Origin: Hygrophila difformis
Taxonomy: Eukaryota > Streptophyta > Magnoliopsida > Lamiales > Acanthaceae
Assembly (NCBI GenBank): GCA_030278955.1
Contig: JAOANR010000005.1
Coordinates: 6,485,785-6,549,784 of the forward strand
Length of the DNA: 64,000 bases
Direction of reading: 5' to 3'
This document shows, piece after piece, positions 34,090 to 45,020 of the stretch. The notes under the pieces were generated by a model. That model did not search any database. It had not been told where the DNA came from and saw nothing but the letters and a program-made list of their open reading frames with translations. Each line of letters opens with the position of its first letter. Position 1 is the stretch's first letter. The position numbers were made by a program, and so were the translations under genes.

Positions 34090-34103
34090 ATGCCCCCCCT
34101 CGC
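34090..34103 (-). promoter_or_regulatory. Polypurine tract of the second LTR retrotransposon
   Basis: Minus-strand GCGAGGGGGGGCAT lies directly before the LTR start TGTTAACCC, the standard position for plus-strand priming. Confidence 0.75.
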
Positions 34104-34984
34104 GCATTTTGTCCTGATTAGTACTTTTAAGATAAAATTGCACGCCTTAAACTTTGGATCCGGAGTCTCGGCCCTATTAGAGCAATTTGGGTGAACCCTA
34201 ATCCTGTAAAAGCCAATTTTACCAAATTTTGGCAGATTTTCCAAATTTTGATTCACTTTTCAAATTTTCTCTTCCTCCTCATTCTTCACATTCCAAGTCC
34301 TCCGACACCAACGCTACTCGGCGGTCGCCACCAACGCTGCTCCGGCCGCCGCCGGTGGTTTCTTTTCCGTTGTCATCGCGTCTTGGAGTTTCAGCTTGAT
34401 CGTCAAACCCCCTGAGCCTTCGATGTTCTCCCCCGGCTTCGATCGGCCGCTCGGCCGCCAGCCCTCTCCCGGAGCCGCCGGCATCCTCCTCGCTCGAAGG
34501 TCGCTAGCCTCGTTGGACAGGGAAGGGCGCCATCTCCATTTAGTGCCTTGAGCGCCGCCAGCCATCGGTGAGCAGGGGCCGCCACCCTCCCCTTCTTTCT
34601 TCCGAAGCGAACGCCATCATCCAGCTAAGGAGCGCCGCCATCTCCCCATTGAGGAGCCGCCACCTTTCTTTCACATAGTGCGCTGCCATCGTTGGGAAGG
34701 GCCGTCGCCAGCCCGAGGGACCGCCGCCATCCATCTTGAGGACGCCGCCATCCCTGCTGCATTGAGGATTGCCAGCCGCCGCCATCCCTTGCTCAGAGGC
34801 CGCCATCCAAGCCTCTTCCGCCATCCGAGGGCCGCCAAAACTGGAGCCAATGAGCGTCGCCATCCCCTGTTGAGGGGCCGCCAGTCTTCTCGCCCGCGGC
34901 CGCCAGCCGCCATCACCTTGTCCGGGGCCGCCATCCAGAGCCGGGGAGTCATCCTCAGTCCAGGCCGCCATACACAGCCAGGCG
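34104..34984 (-). other. 3' internal part of the second element, GC-rich degenerate repeats, no pol
   Basis: Between the PPT and the gag remnant there is no protease, RT or integrase similarity. 34330-34990 is a degenerate series of GCCGCCATC words at irregular 15-40-bp spacing. Overlapping short open frames on both strands follow from this composition. The element appears to be gag-only or deleted. Confidence 0.5.
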
Positions 34985-36243
34985 CCATCCTGAGTCACCG
35001 ACTTACTCGGCCTCCCAGGCGCGCTGTCGATAGCGTTCCAGGGCCACTATCCAGGGTTTTTATCACCCCAAGGTTATTACCTTGGCCACCCTTGGTTCGT
35101 CTTCCTCTTTATCGTGTTTTAATTCCCCAAAACGAGTCCCATGCATAGGTAGACAATTCTCATCTCGTTCCTCAAAGAACTTTTCCAAACGGGCCGCTTT
35201 CTCGGCTGCAGCTGGGCAAGATCAGTGAAATCCTGCCACAATTAATGTTCTTTTAGTCTCGTCAACATATTCGCCACTGCAATATTGGCTATTTCCCTAT
35301 GCGGGATTGCTATGGGGCATCGCCTTTTAAGCCGTTGTAATCTATTGATAAAGGTACTTGCCGCCTCATCAGCATATTGATTGGCATTAGTAAGGTTTTG
35401 CAAGGCTTACAAATTTTTAATTTTTTATGTGACAATGGAGTGTAGAATCTATTATGGAATGCCCTTTCGAGGTCGACCCAATTTTGAATTGAGTTAGACC
35501 ACAAAGAAGGAAACCATGCGAAGGCAGGTCCAGTGAGGGACGAGCTGAACAGTCTTAATTTCAGCCAGTCATTGGTTGCTGCTTCCCCGCACTGAGTCGT
35601 GAACCTTCCCACATGCTCTACAGTGGAATTGCCATCATCTCCCGAAAAGGTGGTGAATTCAGGCGTCTTGAAACCCCTTGGGTAGGGCTGCATGGTGTCA
35701 CCCAGTCAGGATATGGCTTCCTATACGTGGGCCGCTCCATGGGCTTCAACTGAATCCCGAAGTGCTGCTTGCATCATATCCGCGAGTAACTCGGGTGAGA
35801 TCACTTGTGCCTGTGCATGGGGCATGGCGGTTTGAGCGGCAGGTGTCGCGGGTATTCCACATGGTTGTGGTGCCTGCCCTCCTTTGACAGCTTTAGTAGG
35901 TATGGCAGCTGGTGCAATGGGTGCCGCCGCCACTCCACATGGTTTTGTGGCGCCTGCCCCCCTAGGGTTGGTGGCATCCAACCAGGGTTTGGAGGCGCCG
36001 CCACATAGGGTGTGGTTGGAACGTTCGGCACATGAGGTGCCGCATGTCGTGGTGTTGTGTTAGGTCCGACCACCGTTACAGCCCGGTTGTAGCGCTGGTT
36101 GCCATCAAAGGACTAGATGGAGCATAGATCGGCATAGGAGGTGCCGCGTAACACAGATTCGGAATGCTGGGTGCCGCAAAAGGCATAAGCAGTCTGATAG
36201 GAGTATGGGAACATACAGGTGATGGGTGATTTTCACTACTCAT
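34985..36243 (-). pseudogene. Decayed gag of the second LTR retrotransposon
   Basis: Reading the minus strand from ATG at 36243: a Pro/Ala-rich N-terminus with a stop after ATSATTGL, then ISPELLADMMQAALRDSVEA. The conserved gag core (35310-35693) has FKTPEFTTFSGDDGNSTVEH, FTTQCGEAATNDWLKLRLFS, LTGPAFAWF and LERAFHNRFY, the plant Ty3/gypsy Retrotrans_gag pattern (PEF..F.GD...T.EH...F, LRLF..SLTG.A..WF, F..RF). After a stop, QL.KAARLEKFFEERDEN suggests the C-terminal part in another frame to about 34985. Frameshifts and stops make it non-functional. No zinc knuckle was seen. Confidence 0.75.
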
Positions 36244-37375
36244 ATTTTACCACAAGCGGATGGTTGTCAGTCAAGTAATAAAAAACCGGTGAATACCGGG
36301 TCGAACCCAAGGGAATTCAGAATATTATTTCATTCTGGAGAAAACTTAGTCATTTTAAGTTCATTAAATAATATATTTTATATTTTGAAAAGAGTTTGTT
36401 TAATTCTAATGGTGATTAAAATTAAATTATTGCATTAAATTTAAAAATAAAGCAAGTTAAAAATTTAAAATAATAAAAATAAAAATAAGATATATGCTTG
36501 TAATGATTTAGAACATGCCATCTTTATATAAAAGTGAAATTGCATAATGATTTAGCATTTTCCAATGTCTAAAAAGATCAATTTCAGCATAAATTAATGA
36601 TTTTATAAAGATTAAAAAATATGCCAATTTCCTAATTTTCATAATTTGTAAAAACAGACTTCATGGAAGCAAATTAAATTATCTAACATTCTGCAAATCA
36701 TCAATCTAGGCATAAATTTGAGTCTTTCCCAAGCATACAAATTTTCCTATTGTGATCATACGACACATTTCATTTCCCAAATCAGCGTGTACATGCCAGA
36801 ATCTATTTTAATATGATTTATTCCCAAGACCGGTACTAAAATCTAATTTCCACTTTTTATCTCCCGATTTAGCAAAGCAGAAATCATACAGATTAGATTC
36901 TAACATTTAATTATGCAGAATAGTGTAAATAATCTAACAATTATGGTAAAATATTTGATAAAACATGGTAAAATGGATTTTAATACTAAATTTAGAATGT
37001 GAACAGATTAGGATATTGCCAGATTACTGTAAATGGAATAATAGAAAAGATCGATCAATTCTGAATTGCAGATTAATGACATAGACATCAGATTAAAGAG
37101 AATACAGAATCATCGATTCATTTTATGCAGTAAAACAACAATCCTATTCAAAATTCTAACAATCATTACAGATTTATCCAGATTTAACATATAAACATTC
37201 GATCATTATTATTGCTTCATAAAAAACATAGATTCGTACTTCAAAGTAATTCCGAACTCCCGTTCTAGAACACTTCTAACACGAAGAACATATAAATCCA
37301 TTTACAAACATGAAAACAGTAGGAAATTATGTTTAAAAGCAAATCCTAAACATTACAAAGCGAGAAAAAGGAAAA
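36225..37375. mobile_element. Probable fragment of an LTR with the 'CAAGCGGATGGTTGTCA...AGTAATA' motif
   Basis: 36230-36320 contains TTTTCACTACTCATA, CAAGCGGATGGTTGTCA, AGTAATAA, ACCGGTGAATACCGGGTCGA. This resembles, in order, the U5-side block of the giant LTRs (TTTACTCGTG, AAGCGCACGG.GTCA, AGTA..TATAGTAAG, ACCGGATCGTTCACTGG at 11515-11610). It therefore looks like a diverged relative cut by the gap. The rest is AT-rich without genes, and the left border overlaps the start of the gag remnant. Confidence 0.4.
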
Positions 37376-37875
37376 NNNNNNNNNNNNNNNNNNNNNNNNN
37401 NNNNNNNNNNNNNNNNNNNNNNNNNNNNNNNNNNNNNNNNNNNNNNNNNNNNNNNNNNNNNNNNNNNNNNNNNNNNNNNNNNNNNNNNNNNNNNNNNNNN
37501 NNNNNNNNNNNNNNNNNNNNNNNNNNNNNNNNNNNNNNNNNNNNNNNNNNNNNNNNNNNNNNNNNNNNNNNNNNNNNNNNNNNNNNNNNNNNNNNNNNNN
37601 NNNNNNNNNNNNNNNNNNNNNNNNNNNNNNNNNNNNNNNNNNNNNNNNNNNNNNNNNNNNNNNNNNNNNNNNNNNNNNNNNNNNNNNNNNNNNNNNNNNN
37701 NNNNNNNNNNNNNNNNNNNNNNNNNNNNNNNNNNNNNNNNNNNNNNNNNNNNNNNNNNNNNNNNNNNNNNNNNNNNNNNNNNNNNNNNNNNNNNNNNNNN
37801 NNNNNNNNNNNNNNNNNNNNNNNNNNNNNNNNNNNNNNNNNNNNNNNNNNNNNNNNNNNNNNNNNNNNNNNNNNN
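37376..37875. other. Assembly gap of 500 N
   Basis: Exactly 500 unknown bases. The round size is typical of a scaffolding placeholder, so the true distance between the flanks is unknown. Sequence left of the gap is an LTR-like fragment unrelated to the start of the right flank; the right flank begins at the same base as the window itself. Confidence 0.99.
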
Positions 37876-40800
37876 CAATTAAAAAACAGATCATTTCAGT
37901 CTAGGTGAGACCTAATCGCTGACTCTGCTTCTAATTTTCCAAAATCAACCCCTAGTCGGATTTGAATTAGTCATAACTGAGGAATTTATCCCTTACTAAG
38001 ATCCAGATTTTATAAATGAATTTTTGTTGGAAATTTATTATGAGACATCTGATTTAAATCAAGACTTCTATGTCCAAGGGAAGGATTCCAAAATAATTAG
38101 ACCACAATATTTACATAATATTATCATGCATAAATTTATAAGGAAGTGTAAAATTAAGTTAACCCAAACTATAAGGCGGGTTTAGACAGAATTGAAACAC
38201 AGAGATGAGAAGAATTTATTTTTGGCTAAAAAGATGGCAAAACGATTGGGTGGATTGCAAACATCTGCTGTCCAATTTCCCTCTCATTTGGGTGGAATGA
38301 TTTTATACAGTAAACTGATCAAAATGACAGTGGTCGCTGTCATTCAGACCACTCACTGTCTGTGAATTGAGATGAAAACCTACATGCTCTCTTACTATCT
38401 TAATTACCAGATGACATTGACCTATGTCAACTAATGTTAGCACAACTTGAGATTTGGGTTTGAAAATAAAATAAGAAAATAAAACTGTATTTGGACAGAT
38501 ACTGACTGAGTGGCTACTTCATTTCGCGGTAAAGGGACCGTTCGCCTGACCTCGTCAGTCACTATCCAAACCATGCAAAATAACAAATAGTAATTAATAC
38601 ACAGACTACGGGCTACTTCATTTCCCGGTGAAGGGACCGTTCGCCAATATTATTCTATGATATTTTTCACTATTCATTTCACACAACACAGGTAAAGACA
38701 AAATAAATAAAAGAAAATATTTTTGGGATTATCTTGTATGAGAGACATTGGTTTCTCATGCAAGGGTATGGAAATTATTCCATAATCACTCTTTATGGTC
38801 TAAATAATCTCTCATTCCATAATTAATTAATTAATTACAGTCCGGAATACTTAGATCATTAGAGTTTAATTTTGTAGAAAAATCTTTTAATGGAATATTG
38901 AACAAAATTCTTTATATCAAAGTAATCATGGGTTGAGATCATTGGATTTCAACCTCAAAATATTAATATAAAGGTTTAATTAATTAAGTGAGAAAAATGA
39001 AGAAATGGAAAATTTAGCATGAAAATGCCAATTACGACGCTAGACAGATATTACGACGTGATCCTAGGATCACGTCGTGAGGCTAGCGTCGTCATGGGTT
39101 GGTGAAAAAAGATGGAAATTTTGGGTTTAAAGGGTTCATGTACGACACTAAACATGATTACGATGCTATACAAAGATAGCGTCGTAGTGTTGATGTCGTG
39201 CATGGAAGTTTAGAAATTAAGGGACTACGACGCTAAGCAAGCACTACGACGTTAACCTAGGTTAGCGTCGTAGGGTTTAGCGTCGTAGTATGGAGAAGAT
39301 GGTTTTTGAAAAAATAGGGATGCTACGACGCTATACACTAAATTACGACGCTATCCTAGGATAGCGTCGTGGGTGTAGCGTCGTAGGTGGGTTTTTGTGA
39401 GAAATGAAGTATTTTGGGGTACTACGACTTTAGACAAAAATTACGACGCTATCCTAGGATAGCGTCGTAGGTCTAGCGTCGTAGGACAAATTTTCCTTAA
39501 GTCCGAAGCAACTACGACGTCAAAACTTCCCCTACGTCGCTAACCTAGGTTAGCGTCGTAGCTACCCCAGAACATAAGTGTTGGTCGGGTAATACAATCT
39601 ATGCGATTGCAAGACCCTTTTTCGGATTTTATGGTCCATCGTTTGGTATTAACCAATTATGTCGTGACACTATGCGTGCCCCGACGTGGTGTATGCCAAA
39701 AATTTTCCAAAATTTCCTCAAATTTTAAATTATGCACAAACATTCAAATGTCACCCACTTTTAGATCTAAATACTAAAACTAAAAATAAAAACAAAACAT
39801 CTAGAGTTTAATAAAGCAACTACTAAGCGCAAATAAATTAAACTATGCTAAGAGACTAAAAAAAATTTAAATATAACCCTACACTAATAAATCTAAAAGG
39901 AATGAAATTCAATATTTGTGCATTTATCAAAACTAAGAAAGCATTAAAATTTACCTAACACTCAAAAACACAAAATCAAACATGGAACTACTAAAATATA
40001 TGACTAATACTAAATTGACATAAAAAGAATAAAATAAAATAAAACAAACACTGGAAAGAATCTTTTGGGGAGCATTTTCTTTGATTAATACCAACAACAA
40101 AAATATGATTCAAATACACCCATTACTTGAATGTTCAAACCCAAAATTGCTAACTAAGAAAACTGTAAAAATAAAAAAATAAAAAGGGCTAACTAAACCT
40201 AATAACCCATTTACAATCTAAAAACAAGAAATAAAAACTGAAGCTAGATGAAAACTACATAAAAATAAACAATTTACCCTACACTACTTGAGACCACACT
40301 GCTATGTGTCCAAGAAGTTCTCAGATTTTTTTGTGTTTTGTGAGCATCCCAACAGCACCTTGGGCACTGTTCAAAAATGGGAGCTTGCGGCGATGGAGAG
40401 GACGGCGGGAGCAGTGGCTGTCCGTCGGAGCAGCAGCAGTAGGAGGTTGCGGTGGCCAGATCTGGAAGACGGAGGTGGTGGCGGACTGGAGGTCGCCGGA
40501 GGTGGGTGCTCGGTTGGAGAAGGTCGATGTGCCGCCGGGATGACCGGAGGTGTCGAGAACTGTTGGGGCTGTGGGCGGTCGGAAATGGAGATTTGGAACA
40601 GCGAGGTGTTGGCAATGGCGAAGGGTGGCTGGATTTGATTTCTCCGGCGATAAAAGGAGGGTTTTTCTATCGCCGGAAAAGATGGGGACTATGGCCGGAA
40701 ATGTTGGTGGTGACGATGGGTGGCTGAAACAGTGGCGGGGTTCGCCGGAGATGGAGGTTCGAAGTTGGTGATGATCGGAATTTGATGTTGCTGTTCATGC

Positions 40801-40922
40801 GTCCAATTTGTAACTGTAAAATTGGGGAAGATGAACTTGTGGGTCCCGCCTGAAATTAAGACTTGATCAATTTCTTCTTTTTCGTTTCATTCATTCTTTC
40901 TTTTCTTCTTCTTCTTTATATA
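37876..40922 (-). mobile_element. 3' LTR, outer part, second copy
   Basis: Equivalent of 1-3048, up to the Helitron A insertion point. It includes the six-unit palindrome array at 39032-39562 and the GC-rich U3 segment at 40287-40815. A few single-base differences from the first copy are clustered in the first 700 bp. Confidence 0.95.
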
Positions 40923-40999
40923 TCTAATATATATATATATATATATCTAATATATATATATGCTAAACGAGTAGTGAACAGTACTTTCGCGGTACTATT

Positions 41000-42321
41000 C
41001 ATTGAACAGTGAATTGCACACGACGTCGTTTTCTTCTCTCTTTTTCCCATGTTTCTCTTTCCCTGACCCGACTCTGCATTTGTGTGTTATTCACTCTCCA
41101 AGAAAATCGAACCTTCTCCAAATCGGTCCTTTGTGTTCCGCGGCCCTATTCTCTTCGCCTCTTCGGCCTTGCCTCTCTCAACTCCAATCTCCTTCCCCGT
41201 TGATATTACCTTTCAAGATTTGATATTACTGTTCTTAGAAACATTAAGAGTAAATGTAGAGGTGAGTTTCCCGTTGTGCCTTCCTCCAAGTTTCCTCTGT
41301 TGCGTTTTGTCCTACATATTAGGGTTCCTGCTCCTTTTAATTCCATTTTCGCTGCGCTTAAGCTCTCCCTCCGCCCGCCGAAGCTGCTGTTCAGCCATCA
41401 CGGTCGTCTTCGTTCTTTGTCAATCGGAGCCCCCACCATTCGATCGGACGTCCCACACCGCCGCCACCGCCATTGATGCGCGATTGATGGCGCCGTTAAC
41501 CAATCGCGAACCGTACCTCCATTTGTGCTGCCGGCGGTAGGAAGGCTACCTGGGTACGTTAGTCGCCGTTCTTAACATCCCCATCCTCCTCTATTTCTCC
41601 CAAATTTGTCGTAGAAAGTGTCGTGCCCTCTTCCCCCAAATTTGTTCTCTTTGAGTCTTTCTCCTTGCAGCCCTCTCGAATCGTTCACTTCCGGCATCCC
41701 CTTTCAGAAATTGCTTCGCTACTCCGTGTCGCAGTCGGTGCCTCTGGTCGTATCTTCCTCTTGCGTCCGGCCACGCACCACTGGTAGGGTGGGTATGAAT
41801 CTGTGGTAGTTACTTTAGTATTTTGTTTGCAATAGTTTATACTTTCAATATTTACTAAGGATGTGCTTACATGGTTTGAATCAATATTCACATAATTGCA
41901 AAAGACGCTGCAAAATATTGGGTTTTAAGGCTACAATCATATTTCAAGTTCTGAACATAGCTATTCTCTACATGATGTCAAAATACTGGATATATCGACC
42001 TCAGTGGTAATTTATACATGAAACGGTAGTAAACTGTGGTTTTGTCGTCGCAACCTTCGCATGTCTTTTTTTTTTTTTTGACGTATGTGTTAGATGCCTA
42101 TACCATCGTCTAAAAAATTTTGGTTCCTAGCAGGGGGCATAACCTTCGGTATTGACCTCAGGTGATAACCTTTATTTCCTTATGAGCTTGTGCCATTAGA
42201 ATCTGTTTTTTTTTTTTTTTTTGTGGCTTAAGGGTCTTGATAATAACAATCTCTATCACTTCTGACATTTAATTTTGCAATGCTTATATGGTATAAGTTT
42301 GATGTTTTGAACTTATGGCAG
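41000..42321 (+). other. 5' part of Helitron B, unidentified captured sequence
   Basis: Pyrimidine-rich, moderately GC-rich sequence with overlapping short frames (41002-41540, 41618-41809) is followed by T-rich intron-like DNA. It could include the 5' leader or first exon of the captured cystathionine beta-lyase gene, but I cannot recognise a transit peptide or match it to any family. Confidence 0.35.
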
Positions 42322-43950
42322 AAACAGAGGGGACTGTACGGATCAGTGATAAAGTGGAGCCAAGTGTTTCAACATTGCTGATGAATTTTTCCAATGAATT
42401 CGATCCATATGAGGCATTCAGCACACCTCTATACCAAACAGCAACCTTGTAACAGGTAGATTCTTCAGCTTCAAACTCTTGTTGAAGTGATTGAGTTAAT
42501 TCATTTCACTATATTATTTGAGATAACAGTGGGTACTATTTTTGCAAGCCTTCACAGTATATGTAAAGTACTTGTTCAGGTCATTGAAAAAAATGTATGA
42601 CACTGTTCAATTAGATGAGGAGCATATAGCTTTATGTCAAGTGCACCTTTTCATCTTTCTATATATGAAAAAGATCATTTAATATTTTGAAAGATTAAAA
42701 TAGTGATGCAAAAATGCTCTGTTTATAAAAAAAATTGTATATGTAAAACGTTGGCAACTTTTCTTCAGCCCTCAGCTAAAGAGAAAAGACCCTATGATTA
42801 CACCAGAAGTGAAAGTCCAACACGGGATGCCCTAGAAAGGTGTTAACTTTAATTCGTTTGTCAAAGCAATGACTATGATAACTGCGTACTTCTTCCCGAT
42901 ATAATCTCAGTATATCCATTGACTATTATCAGGCTTCTTGCAAAGCTTGATAAAGTTGATCGAGCCTTATGCTTCACTAGTGGGATGGCTGCTTTGGCAG
43001 TTGTTACTCATCTTATCGGAACAGGTGTTTGGTTTTAAATTTTTCACTGCTAGATCAGCTTATGATTCATACATGTTCTGAATCTGCTAGCTATCTTTAG
43101 GACATGCAAGTGCATTTTTCTGAGTGTTTTACGATTGAGTTCAGTTTCCTCTCGATCATACCTGGAATGACTTTTAATAGATCTGCCTTGAGAAGCTATA
43201 ATGCTATCTTGCGTTGACTCCATCTGGCAGGTGAGGAAATAGTTGCAGGGGATGATGTGTATGGTGGTTCTGATCGATTGTTGTCAAGAGTCACTCCAAA
43301 TTCCGGTGTTGTGGTTAAGTTAGTATTACTTTCCTTCAATGTTAATTTTTCACCACCATTTGCAATCCTTCTGAGTTGTGACTTCGTCATGGTGCAGGCT
43401 TGTGGATACCACTAATTTAGAAGAGGTTGCTTCCACCATTGGCCCTTGGACAAAGCTTGTGTGGTTAGAGAGTCCAACAAATCCTCGCCAACAGATTTTA
43501 GATATTCTTGTATGTCGTAAATTTATAATTATGTGGAAAGAGTTGCTCCTATTTGTCATTCTAAACAAGCGGATACACAGATCACATGTGTCTAATTCTT
43601 GATGATTGATTGTTTGTTGATTTGCTTTTCTTCACTATTACTGCTTGTTCACCTTTTATAAAAATAATGTTTCACAAAATAGTTGAAATTGCACATGCTC
43701 ATGGTACTCTTGTATTGGTGGATAACATCATGTTTCCAGTGTTGTCAAGACCTTTAGAACTTGGAGCTGGTAATGTTATTTTTTGATCGCTCAGAAGAGT
43801 GTTGTGTTTGGTATGATAAAATGAAATGTCCCGTCAACCTGAGTTTGTCTTTGTTAATCAATTTTCAGATATTGTGATGCACTTTGCCACAAAATTCATT
43901 GCTGGTCACACTGATCTATGGCTGATGTGCTTGCTATCAAGGGAGAGAGG
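42322..43950 (+). pseudogene. Captured, broken cystathionine beta-lyase gene fragment
   Basis: Cystathionine beta-lyase is the PLP enzyme that cleaves cystathionine to homocysteine in the plastid methionine pathway. Seven exons with introns retained: 42322-42455, 42769-42839, 42933-43024, 43231-43318, 43398-43509, 43683-43769, 43869-43950. They encode FDPYEAFSTPLYQTAT, RPYDYTRSESPTRDALE, CFTSGMAALAVVTHLIGTG, EEIVAGDDVYGGSDRLLSR, TKLVWLESPTNPRQQ, LVLVDN..FPVLSRPLELGA and HFATKFIAGH, whose lysine is the PLP-binding residue. Lesions: in-frame TAA at 42450-42452; a lost codon after VDN; a frameshift after GHTD near 43916, where MADVLAIKGER continues in another frame. The C-terminal half and transit peptide are absent. 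Retained introns point to DNA-level capture by the Helitron. Confidence 0.93.
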
Positions 43951-45020
43951 TTTGATTTATGAATTATTTAATAAGAATTTCAATTCAAGATGTATATGTA
44001 GATTATCTAGATAAGTAATATGCATGTATCATCATTTATGATACCTTCTCTTGTCCGCCCACAACCCGCTCGCGGCCTTGCTTGTCGATTGGGGTCGTTA
44101 TTGTGGTATCACAACTTACAATACGATCTCCTTTTGATTGTTTCTTAGAGATTGAATTCAGTCCTGATTTTTGTGAATTCTGTCTTTGGATTTGATTTGG
44201 AACTTTGCTGTGAGCATTTCTTCTAATTGGCTTTTTGTATCGTGACAAAAGTTTCTTTACTTTGAAATTTGGTTGCTGCTAACTCGAGGTCCATTCCTCC
44301 TTGCTGCGTTTATTCACTATATGATCAATTTTCGCTTTGTCGTATTTGGAATTTCTCAGTCGTTGTAGATGGTAGATCAATATCGTGGCAAACCCTTTTA
44401 TTTGTTGATGGTAGATTGAATTTACCTCCTTCTGATTCAATTTATGGGTGTATGATCTCACATTTTTTGGTTTTGTTCCACAGGCTTTCTGCACTTAGAT
44501 CCGAATGAGTAATTTCATTTTTCTGCTTGGCCAACTTTTTATTCAGAAGTATTTTAATCTTCTAATTTTTTTTAGAAAAAAATAGAATATTTAAATTTGC
44601 CGTTGCTCTATGTTTGAACTCTACTTTTTTCTGGATTCATTTTATTGGTTCATTTATTATTCTTAATGGGTGGTATATTCACTTTACGTAGTTAAAGGAT
44701 TGCTCATGTAAATGATTTCTTCCGGTTTCTCAAATATATTTGAATTCTTTACATGGAATTTAAAAGTTAGGTGTATCTTTTATTTATTCTGCATTGGCCT
44801 ATTCTTTATTTTGTTGTATTAAGTAGCTTTTACATGCAACAGGTAATACCAACTAATTGTAATGCAATATATTACCCCCATTCTTCCGAATTTTCCCCAT
44901 CATTTGCTGCCCTCCACTTCCAGCCTTACAATACCTATCCCAGTAATATCATCTAGCTTTCCACACATTAGAGTTTTGAATGTCTTGTTACAGTTTTCTA
45001 TAATGTCTTTTCCTCACCGG
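43951..45020 (+). other. 3' part of Helitron B, no gene recognised
   Basis: T-rich sequence downstream of the captured gene. Around 44040-44500 it is less AT-rich with short frames on both strands, but I see no family resemblance. It ends at the terminal hairpin. Confidence 0.4.

Noticed and set aside
36270..36310. tRNA-like GGGTCGAACCC word
   Set aside because: No acceptor stem, anticodon arm or D-arm around it; part of the conserved LTR core motif.
37333..37894. Open frames spanning the N run
   Set aside because: Unknown bases contain no stop by definition; not real.
42322..43950. Functional cystathionine beta-lyase gene
   Set aside because: In-frame stop, codon loss, frameshift and missing C-terminal half.
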